Below, in pieces: positions 9,224 to 16,870 of a DNA stretch of 25,808 nt (the stretch's first letter is position 1; each line of letters begins with the position of its first letter). The DNA is from Acrasis kona (Eukaryota; Heterolobosea; Eutetramitea; Acrasida; Acrasidae). The notes beneath the pieces are model-generated. The model worked only from the letters and a program-made list of their open reading frames with translations, was not told the DNA's origin and searched no databases. The stretch spans positions 1 through 25,808 of the forward strand of contig JAOPGA020000175.1 of NCBI GenBank assembly GCA_026419775.2, in the 5' to 3' direction. The position numbers were made by a program, and so were the translations under genes.

Positions 9224-9541
9224 TTAATCTTGTAAGTGGTCTAATTCCACATTCTCTTGATTCTCTTCATCGTCATCATCTCCAACATCCTTTTGAGCAT
9301 CATCATCCCAAACATGTTCCTGCTGAGCTTGTTGCCTTATATCCTCATAATAATTATGGACATTATGCAGGTTTGCGCATATTATGTATGATTGCTCTAT
9401 AAGGTCATCGTGAATGGCAGGCAGGATAGAAGAAGAAATGTCAGGTTCACTGGATTTTAATGACGCGACAGCACATGTGAATGTTTGAAGGGCGTGACTT
9501 AACAGGACCTGTTGTAAAGACAACATGTGCATTGTCTCCAT
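9224..9541 (-). CDS. 105-aa acidic-tailed helical protein of a small local family
   Basis: The ATG at 9541 lies only 11 nt after the stop of the 248-aa gene, in a different frame; this is unusually tight for separate eukaryotic genes. The N-terminal ~30 residues (METMHMLSLQQVLLSHALQT) are amphipathic and resemble the 8747-9031 product. VHNYYEDIRQQ lies near residue 62. The tail is strongly acidic (VGDDDDEENQENVELD). An AATAAA on this strand (9223-9218) starts at the base after the stop. The frame is uninterrupted. It could be translated from a shared transcript with the upstream gene, or it could be that gene's last exon after splicing. No known domain recognised. Confidence 0.55.
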   Translation of the reverse strand: METMHMLSLQQVLLSHALQTFTCAVASLKSSEPDISSSILPAIHDDLIEQSYIICANLHNVHNYYEDIRQQAQQEHVWDDDAQKDVGDDDDEENQENVELDHLQD

Positions 9542-9552
9542 TTGTTTGTCTT

Positions 9553-10299
9553 CTATTTTTTTATTTGAGATTGATAAATCTTTCTCATCAAGGTCTCTGC
9601 TGAACGCTTACTTCTCGCGTTATTGCTCTTTGCGTTGGACTTCGCGTTGAACAAACCTGGTTCCTGATCCACATGAGGCATTGGAGATGCTGGGTTGGTC
9701 CTTACAAAGGTCACCTCCTCTTGGTCAGAACCTTCTTGTACAGGAGCCTCTTCTTGTACCGTCTTGTCGTCCACCGCTACTACTTCCTCTTCCACAACTG
9801 CCTTCTTCTGCCTTTTATTATTGTTGTTATTGGCATCTAAAGGGCTTTCTTTTCTTTTGCCAGAAGATTTTCTGTTGTTGAAGGCAGTGTAGATTTTCTC
9901 CTTTCCGTACTTCTCGATCAAATCATTCAAGAGACCACTACTGTGGGCTTTTTTCCAAGTAGTGTGCTGCCCTTGAATGAGGCTTATATTGGCCAACTCT
10001 TCACGAGTGAGTCTGACGTGCATCAATGAATCATTATTTTCAGAGACGTTACGGGGTGATGGTGGTGGAACATCTTTAGATGACGATGAGGTTGCTTTCT
10101 TGTAAGCAGGAGGAGAGGCAGATTGTGGTTGGCTGGTGGCATTCTTCTTGGTTATGGTGTTCGCGTTTGTCATTGTCTTTGGGGGTGTCTTTGGAGGTGT
10201 GCTTTGGTGTAAGGTTGTAGATTGTGTTTGAGGTGGCACTTTTGATTTACTCGACTTTGATTCTTGTATGGAGATGAGTTTGGATGTGAATGTTCTCAT
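9553..10299 (-). CDS. 248-aa S/T/P-rich basic protein, unknown, probably nuclear
   Basis: The ATG at 10299 is chosen because a TATA box lies 55-65 bp upstream; an in-frame TTG at 10308 is less likely. Residues 1-90 are rich in S, T, P, Q and K and look disordered (SASPPAYKKATSSSS). A short ordered core follows (LTREELANISLIQGQHTTWK, then NDLIEKYGKEKIYTAFNNRK). Next come a polyasparagine/basic patch (NNNNNKRQKKA) resembling a nuclear localisation signal, an acidic patch, and a basic C-terminus (RSKRSAETLMRKIYQSQIKK). The core could be a DNA-binding helical domain, which is speculative. The frame is intact. The 105-aa gene starts 11 nt after its stop. No family recognised. Confidence 0.6.
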   Translation of the reverse strand: MRTFTSKLISIQESKSSKSKVPPQTQSTTLHQSTPPKTPPKTMTNANTITKKNATSQPQSASPPAYKKATSSSSKDVPPPSPRNVSENNDSLMHVRLTREELANISLIQGQHTTWKKAHSSGLLNDLIEKYGKEKIYTAFNNRKSSGKRKESPLDANNNNNKRQKKAVVEEEVVAVDDKTVQEEAPVQEGSDQEEVTFVRTNPASPMPHVDQEPGLFNAKSNAKSNNARSKRSAETLMRKIYQSQIKK

Positions 10300-10353
10300 T
10301 GTTTGCAATAAATAGCCAATTCTAATAGTTGTTTATTGTGAATATTCAAACAT

Positions 10354-10407
10354 CCTTTTTATACCGGTATCCAGTGGAAGTTCTCTACGAAGTTCCATAA
10401 GAACTTC
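10354..10407 (-). promoter_or_regulatory. promoter: TATA box with three phased GAASTTC heptamers
   Basis: On the minus strand TATAAAAAGG occupies 10363-10354, 55 bp before the ATG at 10299, which leaves a short 5' leader if transcription starts ~30 bp downstream. Immediately upstream are three palindromic heptamers, GAAGTTC/GAACTTC, at 10401-10407, 10389-10395 and 10377-10383, spaced exactly 12 bp apart. This looks like a multimeric activator or operator site. It resembles but does not fit the heat-shock consensus, whose GAA and TTC are separated by two bases. Confidence 0.55.
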
Positions 10408-10757
10408 AATAGAATTACATCATGCAGTCCTTCTAATTCGTTTTTCCCTAATTACAATATTATGTTGGTAGTTGATTGTAATATAAAATAAATAAGACTA
10501 TTTGTGTGTCTTACAATAAAGATGGAAAAGTTAATGTTTTTTTTACAATTTTTAGTTTTTTGAATGTGCTCAGAAGTCTTCGCACTGAAGATCACGATGT
10601 ACAGAGCTCAAATAATCTGAATTTCATGGATTTCAATTCAAAATTTTATTTCATCAAGATTTGAAAGAGTTATGCCTTCTTATTGTAGTCAACTCCAAGC
10701 TTGATTTTCCCGAAAACCCATACATTAACCTTTCTATCTTTATTGTAAGACACACAT
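10408..10757. other. intergenic region between the 403-aa and 248-aa genes
   Basis: No gene seen. ATTATGTTGGTAGTTGATTG at 10461-10480 is similar to part of the block at 13865-13885 (ATTATGTTGGTTATCTATTG), so a partial copy of the same intergenic module may lie here. The rest is AT-rich without clear structure. Confidence 0.4.
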
Positions 10758-11534
10758 TTATTCATTGTTGTCACCTTCATAATTGTCAACTTCTTCAAGC
10801 TCATCTCCCACCCCTTTGTCAATGTCATCTCCCTCTCCTTCTTGCTCATTTTGGGAAGATATATCTCCATTGATGTCCCTATCGTTGTAAATGTGATTAC
10901 AATAACGAAGCTCTTCGTCCCTCATGATGTTCATCTGCGTTCTATTAATCTCTTCAATATTTTTTTTCATCTGTTGATAAGATTGTGAAACTAATTCTTG
11001 AATGTCTTCTTCATCAGATGGATTGTTTGTTATTTCATCCAATTCATCGTCGCTCTCCAAAGCCAAAATCTTATTCAAGATTATCTTGTTCACATATTGA
11101 GAAGATTGTAACGCTAAGGTCAATTGCCGCTGGTGAAGGTCCAACACTCTTCTTTCCTTCTCATTTTGGTAAACTTGATATTTGAAGAATGCTGCTTGTG
11201 CCTCGTTCAATTGAACCTTCAATTGGATCATCTTGTCTCGTAGGGTTTGTTGCTCAGATACTCTAAAAGGATTGTTTTGATTTACAGGAGCACAAGCTTG
11301 AATGTTGCCTGTATTTTGGCCGATTGTGCGCAAATGTCTGACCATACGAGTTTTTGTGAGTTTCCAAGCATTAACCACGCTTTCTTGCATTATAAGGGAC
11401 CAGTCACCATTGTGGTGATTATAACACCATTTAATGTAGTCTGAAAAAACACTACCAACTAGTATTCTTTGGGGCAGGGTCATTGTCTCAATATCTTTGT
11501 CCTCTTCGCCCTCTTGCGCCTCTTTGTCCTGTTC

Positions 11535-11567
<33 letters not shown>

Positions 11568-11969
11568 ATCCTCTTCTACTTCTCTTTGACTTGATATTAG
11601 GCTTGTTTTTGATCGTGAATCCTCATNGCCATTATCTGAAGATTCACTCTGAAATCCACCTGCTTCATGGAAATCATGAGATAGGTCCCCTCCATCTTCA
11701 TCAAAACTGTCCTGTAAAGGATGTTGTTCTTGTGTATGAAAATCATCAAAATCAGCTGATTGTAATGATACGTTGTCATCATGATGGTTTTTTAATTGTA
11801 GAGGCGTTGATAATCTCACCTTTTTGTTTGCAGAATTATCCGCAATCGTTATCTGCGACGTCTTTCGTTTATTAACTCCTTGTCGCGCATTTCTACTCCA
11901 CATTTGTTTTGGACTACTACTATTAGATGAGGCTGCTCTAGAGGACGATGATGATGATGGTGTGGACAT
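10758..11969 (-). CDS. 403-aa acidic coiled-coil protein, unknown
   Basis: The ATG at 11969 (MSTPSSSSSSRAASSNSSSP) is preferred over an in-frame upstream extension that would overlap the preceding gene; the gap to that gene's stop is then 45 bp. In order: a Ser-rich head, a basic patch (ARQGVNKRKTSQ, NKKVRL), an acidic region with a run of 13 glutamates near residue 150, an aromatic/basic core (FSDYIKWCYNHHNGDWSLIM, then VVNAWKLTKTRMVRHLRTIG), a long heptad-rich segment around residues 240-320 (DKMIQLKVQLNEAQAAFFKY) suited to a coiled coil, and an acidic tail. The stop lies inside AATAAA (10762-10757). One ambiguous base does not interrupt the frame. Likely nuclear; family unknown. Confidence 0.6.
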
Positions 11970-12015
11970 GTTAAAAATGTTTGTAAACAACTTGTTTGTA
12001 AGATGAAGAAATATT

Positions 12016-12310
12016 TTATTTAAACTTCTTCTTTGGAGTAGTGCTTGAAGCAACCGCAGCACGCTTCCTAAGAGGTTGTTTATTTGTTGGGGCACAAGCC
12101 CTTTTTAATGATTGTCCTTGTTTAGAAGCGGTAGATTTCTTGGGTCTTGACTGAGCCTTCTTCACTCGTTCCAACGCCAACTTCTCTTGATATTCCTGCT
12201 CTTCTTCGCACAGACCATTCAGACGTTCAAACAACATTCCAATGTCTGTTTTAGCAAGCGTGTCCAACTCTGTCTCGAGTACCTTTGCCTTCACTGCCAG
12301 GTCAAGGCGN
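12016..12310 (-). CDS. basic coiled-coil protein, probably truncated at its 5' end
   Basis: The frame is open from upstream of 12310 (RLDLAVKAKVLETELDTLAK) through a helical stretch (LCEEEQEYQEKLALERVKKA) to a highly basic C-terminus (SRPKKSTASKQGQSLKRACA ... TTPKKKFK). The only in-frame ATG is at 12237, inside the coiled coil, so the true start is probably missing or on another exon. Upstream of 12310, where an ambiguous base lies, the opposite strand carries a better reading frame, so this may mark a junction. The stop overlaps AATAAA (12020-12015). The 403-aa gene begins 45 bp downstream. The basic tail suggests nucleic-acid binding. Function unknown. Confidence 0.45.
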
Positions 12311-12315
12311 GATTG

Positions 12316-12787
12316 ATGGCTGCAGTGTACAGTTCCAAATCGAAAGCCGGTGTATGCTGCAATGTAGTGCTCGACAGCCTGCGAGCTGACAAAGATGACA
12401 GCACCCGGTTGGTAGATGAATTTAATACCAATTTGATACAAAGAAATAAATATACAGACCTTGACGAAGCAATAACGGATATCAACACAGTACTATCACT
12501 TTGCTTCAATGATAGCGTTGTAGCCGAGGTACATTTCGCCAACGACAAGAAAATAGAAGGTACTTACAGCAGAGAATTCAAATCTGACAACGGGCATCCT
12601 TGAACAATTGGCCTCGGTTGATATAACCCCATGGAAGACGAAGAAGACAGGGATGGATGACAAAGAAGAAACTTTACATCATTACACTCTCTCATGCACT
12701 GTCTTGATGCATGTCGGAATTAAAACTAAATTTCAAAGCAATGGTTCTTATCACTTTTCGGTATTGATGTGTTCAAGTAATAAATAA
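12316..12787 (+). CDS. unknown gene, two frames possibly joined by a short intron
   Basis: From ATG 12316 the frame reads MAAVYSSKSKAGVCCNVVLD, NLIQRNKYTDLDEAITDINT and NDSVVAEVHFANDKKIE to a stop at 12603. A second frame opens across 12560-12787 (NSNLTTGILEQLASVDITPW ... MCSSNK), ending AAT AAA TAA, a polyadenylation signal fused to the stop. A 46-nt intron from GTACATTTCG (12530) to the AG at about 12575 would join them in phase; a 10-nt indel would do the same. The RNKYxDLD motif recurs at about 19530 in a minus-strand frame (RRNKYKDLDDKAL). The gene diverges from the one at 12016-12310. No family recognised. Confidence 0.4.
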
Positions 12788-12840
12788 ACATCGCCGTTTG
12801 TAGCGAAGAAGTATCTGTTCAAAGTATCTCACTTCTTTTT

Positions 12841-13376
12841 ATTCTACTAACAGTCAAAGAAATGTTCCATTAGAAGATGGATTAGTAATCTTTTTTAACT
12901 GGGTCGCTCATTATAATAATGAAAAAACTATGATGGACACTTTTGGGGATTTATCTTTTACTATCTCTGTTATATTACAGGAGTATATAAACCACCTAGT
13001 AGATTACATGCAATCATTTATACCTAACAAACCTGATGCAAACATTCCTACATTGCAGTACTCAGAACTAATCTTCTTAGTCATTGATGGAACTATTCAT
13101 CCAATTCAAAAACCAACATATGAGCAACATCTCTTTTACAGAGGCGATAAGAAATGCCTTTTTTTTAAAGTTAAGCCAGATGACGTGTGGGTCATCTGGA
13201 CAACATGGCTTTATTGGAACTGCCTTATTGACAGCCATATGGCGATAAGAAATGCCATTTTACACAAACGCAGTTAGTAGTCGATATGAACGGTAAAATT
13301 ATTGCATTCGATACATTTATTCTTGGCCACATTCATGACTCCACAGCTGCTAGAAAAAATGAACATTTTGAAAATG
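12841..13376 (+). pseudogene. PIF/Harbinger-like (DDE_Tnp_4) transposase, copy A
   Basis: The frame reads VPLEDGLVIFFNWVAHYNNE, a helical segment, then FLVIDGTIHPIQKPTYEQ with the first catalytic Asp (DGT), and beyond an insertion VVDMNGKIIAFDTFILGHIH followed by DSTAARKN with the second Asp. This order is typical of DDE_Tnp_4/ISL2EU-Harbinger transposases. The part with the catalytic Glu is missing because the sequence switches at 13377-13384 to the 310-bp duplication. A 98-nt insertion (13159-13256) shifts the frame. It is flanked by a 16-bp direct repeat GGCGATAAGAAATGCC and contains a 9-bp-arm palindrome (13176-13199). Copy B at 18970-19398 is nearly identical in inverted orientation and lacks the insertion. 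Inactive. Confidence 0.8.
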
Positions 13377-13383
13377 TTATCGA

Positions 13384-13693
13384 TTATTATGATGTTTGTA
13401 AGCAACAAGACATTACAGACAAGACTGTCTCAAGCGTCAAAAAAGCAATCAACACCCTCAAAGACGGCAATTGGCATGTTGTCTTCAAATCAAGTCCTTT
13501 CAACATTCACAGACGCAGCCGCAGCGTTCACACCCAGCAGTATATAGAAAGTTGATCGAAACCAAAGAAAATTTTGGGCACCTATGCCAAAACGGCAGTC
13601 TAAGAGATGTAAACGAGAACATTTGGAGTTTGATAAAAGCGACTTATTTCAAAAATGAAGTAAAAACATTATTAAATTTATTTGTTAGTATTT
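13384..13693 (+). repeat. 310-bp duplication, copy 2 (partner 8612-8930)
   Basis: Nearly identical to the minus strand of 8612-8930. Here it is fused directly to the broken Harbinger-like transposase at 13376, so the reading frame over the join is chimeric. One frame holds MLSSNQVLSTFTDAAAAF, which resembles the N-terminus of the local helical family (MHMLSLQQVLLSHALQTFT). Thus the duplicated unit may carry parts of two tandem family members. Confidence 0.75.
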
Positions 13694-13736
13694 AAACTGT
13701 TGTTGTATAACTATTTATTTGATCAATTTACGCTCC

Positions 13737-13857
13737 AACAATATAAGAACAACGAAGGGACAATGATTTCCTCACATCTTTTTTATTGCAATGGCTTCGC
13801 TCATCTCAATAAAACATCGTTCTAAAATCATTGTCCCTTCGTTGTTCTTATATTGTT
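13737..13857. repeat. 121-bp hairpin with perfect 33-bp arms
   Basis: AACAATATAAGAACAACGAA plus 13 further bases at 13737-13769 is repeated exactly in inverse at 13825-13857, with a 55-nt loop. TCC flanks both sides (13734-13736 and 13858-13860), which would fit a 3-bp target duplication of a Harbinger-type MITE. However, the right arm is continuous with the dispersed block that also occurs at 9085-9175, so a fold-back duplication is equally possible. Confidence 0.7.
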
Positions 13858-13968
13858 TCCGCTTATTATGTTGGTTATCTATTGCAATTGTAAAGGGAGG
13901 TTGACTGTCTTGCAATTGGCTATTGAGAATTTTTTATTTCAAAAATTTTGTGAAAAAAACAAGATCAT
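13838..13968 (+). repeat. dispersed intergenic block, copy 2
   Basis: Its left part aligns in inverse with 9085-9175 (CTTATATTGTTTC ... TTATGTTGGTTATC ... TTGACTGTCTTGCAATTGG). Its right part aligns directly with 7670-7765 (TTTTGTGAAAAAAACAAGAT, CATGC). It is the longest version and links the other two. No gene follows immediately on the plus strand. Confidence 0.6.
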
Positions 13969-14169
13969 GCTAGTGTGAGAGAATGTGAGAGAGACTTTAT
14001 TCTTCGGCAATCGTTCATCGTCGGTAGATGTGCCAGCCCATAGTTACTAGTTATACAAATATAATCATTGTAATCACAATTAGAGCGCACAGTCCATTAC
14101 TAGAGTGCCTACGTTGGAAAACAACATCAACATTATACACTTCAGTAACACGAATACTCTCGAATCCAG

Positions 14170-14520
14170 AGGTACTCAACTACAACAACTTTTCGAGCCA
14201 ATCACTTTGCTACAATTACATTTCCAAACGTTTCAATGTCGAGGTTGTGAAATCGAACACAACATTAACAGCAACCTTTTACTCTGACATTTCCATCACA
14301 TGTTAACATTATCACGTCGTTGCAAGCACAATATTTGGATGTCAAGATTACGAAACCAAACACAATATAAACAGCAAACTTCTATTCTCACATTTCCATC
14401 ACATGTTAACATTATTGCGCTGCTACAAACACAGATATCACGTTGTCACATGTTTAAATGTTGGGATTATGAAATTACAACAGCAACCTACTACTCTTGC
14501 ATTTGCGTGATATGTTAGTA
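14170..14520. repeat. degenerate tandem repeat, unit ~105-115 bp
   Basis: Three diverged units each contain CATTTCC/CATTTGC, CACATGTTAACATTA or a variant, a ...ATTATGAAAT/TTACGAAACC... segment and ACAGCAAC.TNCTATTCTC. ACATTTCCATCACATGTTAA occurs exactly at about 14288 and 14391. Non-coding; short open frames across it are incidental. Confidence 0.55.
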
Positions 14521-14609
14521 TTACGACACAGCCACACATCAAGGATTGAAATTCCGAGGACTTATACTTTGACGGACATGTTTCAACTTTGTTGTTCNAG
14601 TTGTGCGAT

Positions 14610-14929
14610 CGATTCCGGTGGGGGATTTTGTACTTCTTATAAACGCTCAAGGGTTTTTCCTCAGCCACAAGTTCAGATGCAGAGATCATGGAATCAACAA
14701 CGACACCAACAGCCGTTATTCATACATTCGCAACATCAACAAATTTCGCACATTCTCAAATTCGGATGCCGAGATCATGGAATTAACAAAGACATCAACA
14801 GTCGTCATTCATACATTCGCATTGTTTGTGAGTTACAGTGGCACATGAGCTCTAAAAATCCAAGCATGAGTACTTATGAGGCGTGGGTTCGATTCTGGTG
14901 GGGGATTTTGTACTTCTTATAAACGCTCA
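14610..14929. repeat. 40-bp direct repeats flanking two ~85-bp tandem units
   Basis: A 40-bp sequence starting CGATTCCGGTGGGGGATTTT occurs at 14610-14649 and, with one change, at 14890-14929. Between them two units share GAGATCATGGAAT.AACAA and TTCATACATTCGCA (about 14675 and 14760). A diverged inverse copy of the 40-bp motif lies at 16614-16651, on the far side of the satellite array. GGTTCGATTC inside it resembles a tRNA B-box, but no tRNA can be folded. Confidence 0.55.
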
Positions 14930-14944
14930 TGCGTTTTGGCTTTG

Positions 14945-16870
14945 TGTTTTGTACTTTGTACTTTGTACAAGTAATAAATTTGTACTTGTTTAATTATTTG
15001 TGTTGTACTTGTTGAATTAATTATTTTTGAGAAGTACGAAGTATGAAATTGTACTTTGTACTTAATAATTTTGTACTGGCTCACATAAACCCCCTAATAT
15101 TTGAGCTTCTTAAGCATGATGGCTCAAAAAAAACTCAAAAATCAGATAGTTTGGGTTTGTAACAAAATCATTTTTTAATTTTTTCTGATGTAATTTAGGT
15201 CAGAATGCTTAAATATACGTATCTGAGGTTTTTGTCCTTAGCTTTTCAACTTCACCTTTGAGCCAGCGAAAGTCAATTCTTTAATTCCCGATACGAATAT
15301 TTGAGCCTCTTAAGCATAATGGCTCATAAAAAAATAAAAATCGTTAGGCTTGGGTATATATCGAAATTAATTTTTGATTTTTTTCTGGAGTGATATAGTA
15401 TAAAATGCTCGAATATATAAATTCGAAATTTTTGTGCATTGGTTTTCAACTTCACTTTTGAGTCAGTGAGAGTTAATTCTTAAATTGCCGATTCGATTAT
15501 TTGAGCTTATAAAACATAATAGCTCAAGAAAATATCAAAAATAGTGTAAAACGCTCAAATATGCGTATTCGTAGTTCTCTGCCTTGGCTTTGCTACTTCA
15601 CCTTTGAGTTAACGAAAGTCGATTCTTTTTCTGCAGTAATATAGGTTAAAGCGCTCAAAAATTCGAATCGGGAATTTAATAATTAACTCTCACTGACTCA
15701 AAAGTGAAGTTGAAAAGCCGAGGATGAAAATTCTGAATACGTATATTCGAGCATATTGACCTATATTACTGCAGAAAAAGATTATAAATTAATTTCAAAC
15801 CAAACCCAAGTTTAACGATTTTTGATTTTTTCCTGAGCCATTATACTTAGGAAGCTCAAATATTCGCATCGGGAATTTAAGAATTAACTCTCACTGACTC
15901 AAAGGTGAAGTTGAAAAGCTGGGAACGAAAACTCCGAATACGTATATTTAAGCATTCTGACCCATATTTTTTCAGAAAATAATTAAAAATCGGTTTTGAC
16001 ACAAACCCAAACTCTTTGATTTTTGATTTTTATCTTGAGCAATTATGCTTAGAAAGCTCTAATATTCGTACCAGGAATTGAAGAATCGACTCTCACTGAC
16101 TCAAAGACGAAGTTGAAAATCCAGAAACGAAAACTCCCGATACGAATATTTGAACGTCTTAACCTATACTCCCTCAGGAAAAATTTAAAATTTGATTCTG
16201 ACACAAACCCAAATTTTTTAATTTTTGATATTTTCTTGAGCTATTATCTTCAAGAAGCTCAAATATTCGTATCGGGAATTTAAGAATTAAATCTCACTGA
16301 CTCAAAGGTTAAGTTGAAAATAGAGAGATAAAAACTCCGAATACGTATATTCGAGCATACCGACATATATTGCTTCAGAAAAAAATCAAAAAATAATTTC
16401 AACCCAATCCCAAGCTTGACGATTTTTGATTTTTTCACTAGCTATTACGCTTTGTAAGCTCAAATATTCGTATCGGGAGTTTAAAAATCAACTCTCATTG
16501 ACTCAAAGGTGAAGTTGAAAAGCTAGCAACAGAAATTCCAGATACGCTTATTTGAGCATTTTGACCTATGTTTCTTTAGAAAAAAATCAAAAATTAATTT
16601 CGACCCAAACCCAAGCTTATAAGAAGTACAAATTCCTCCCTAGAATCGAACCATGGACCGGATCTTTGGTACAATTATAAAATATACAAATTAATTGATT
16701 CTCAAACGGTAAATGTGTCAAAAAATCGAAATCGTAACCGATATAAATGTGAAAGCTAAAGTTGTTGTCAATGTTACAATAAATGTAATTAGGACCGCAG
16801 AAAGTTGGTGTAGTATGTGTTGATGTTGTGGCGAAAAAATGAAACTGGTGTAATCACGGATGTGCGCATA
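14945..16870 (-). repeat. dispersed repeat F, copy split by the satellite array
   Basis: On the minus strand 16870-16675 matches 8180-8486: CATCAACACATACTAC, CTAATTACATTTATTGTAAC, ACAACTTTAGCTTTC, then ACACAT..., ending TTTATAAT. The same repeat resumes at 15095-14945 (AGGGGGTTTATGTGAGCCAG, TACAAAATTA, CAAAAATAATTAATT), matching 8487-8620. The intervening 15096-16675 is therefore an insertion relative to the other copy. Confidence 0.6.
15096..16617. repeat. ~200-bp satellite in two head-to-head arrays
   Basis: Units recur every ~200 bp. In the left array TATTTGAGC starts near 15098, 15299 and 15499. In the right array the inverse GCTCAAATATTCG starts near 15652, 15853, 16054, 16256 and 16457. 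Each right-array unit has the order GCTCAAATATTCGTATCGGG, AATTTAAGAATTAACTCTCA, CTGACTCAAAGGTGAAGTTG, a CGAATACGTATATTCGAGCA palindromic core, then GACCTATATT...CAGAAAAA and an AAACCCAAGCTT-like stretch. Orientation flips at about 15650. About three units face about five. No coding potential. Confidence 0.85.

Noticed and set aside
9681-9892. Plus-strand leucine/cysteine-rich frames
   Set aside because: Complement of the K/N/E-rich part of the 248-aa gene; composition is explained by the antisense of AAT/GAA-rich codons.
10377-10407. Canonical heat-shock element
   Set aside because: GAA and TTC are separated by one base, not two, in every copy; kept only as an unnamed phased motif.
11483-11875. 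Plus-strand proline/leucine-rich frame
   Set aside because: Antisense of the glutamate run in the 403-aa gene.
9224-12441. Polinton or giant-virus fragment
   Set aside because: The intact gene cluster has no recognisable polymerase, integrase, ATPase, protease or capsid protein; compactness alone is not enough.
12548-12557. A 10-nt intron GTACTTACAG in the 12316-12787 gene
   Set aside because: It would fix the frame but is too short for spliceosomal removal; a 46-nt intron or an indel is more credible.
14028-14922. Several plus-strand frames across tandem repeats
   Set aside because: They follow the repeat period, lack conserved protein features and change frame between units.
14838-14930. 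tRNA gene or tRNA-derived SINE
   Set aside because: TGGCACATGAG and GGTTCGATTC resemble A and B boxes, but no acceptor stem or cloverleaf can be formed and no SINE tail is seen.
15096-16617. CRISPR-like array
   Set aside because: The period is ~200 bp, the units are diverged throughout and reverse orientation in mid-array; there is no short exact repeat with unique spacers.
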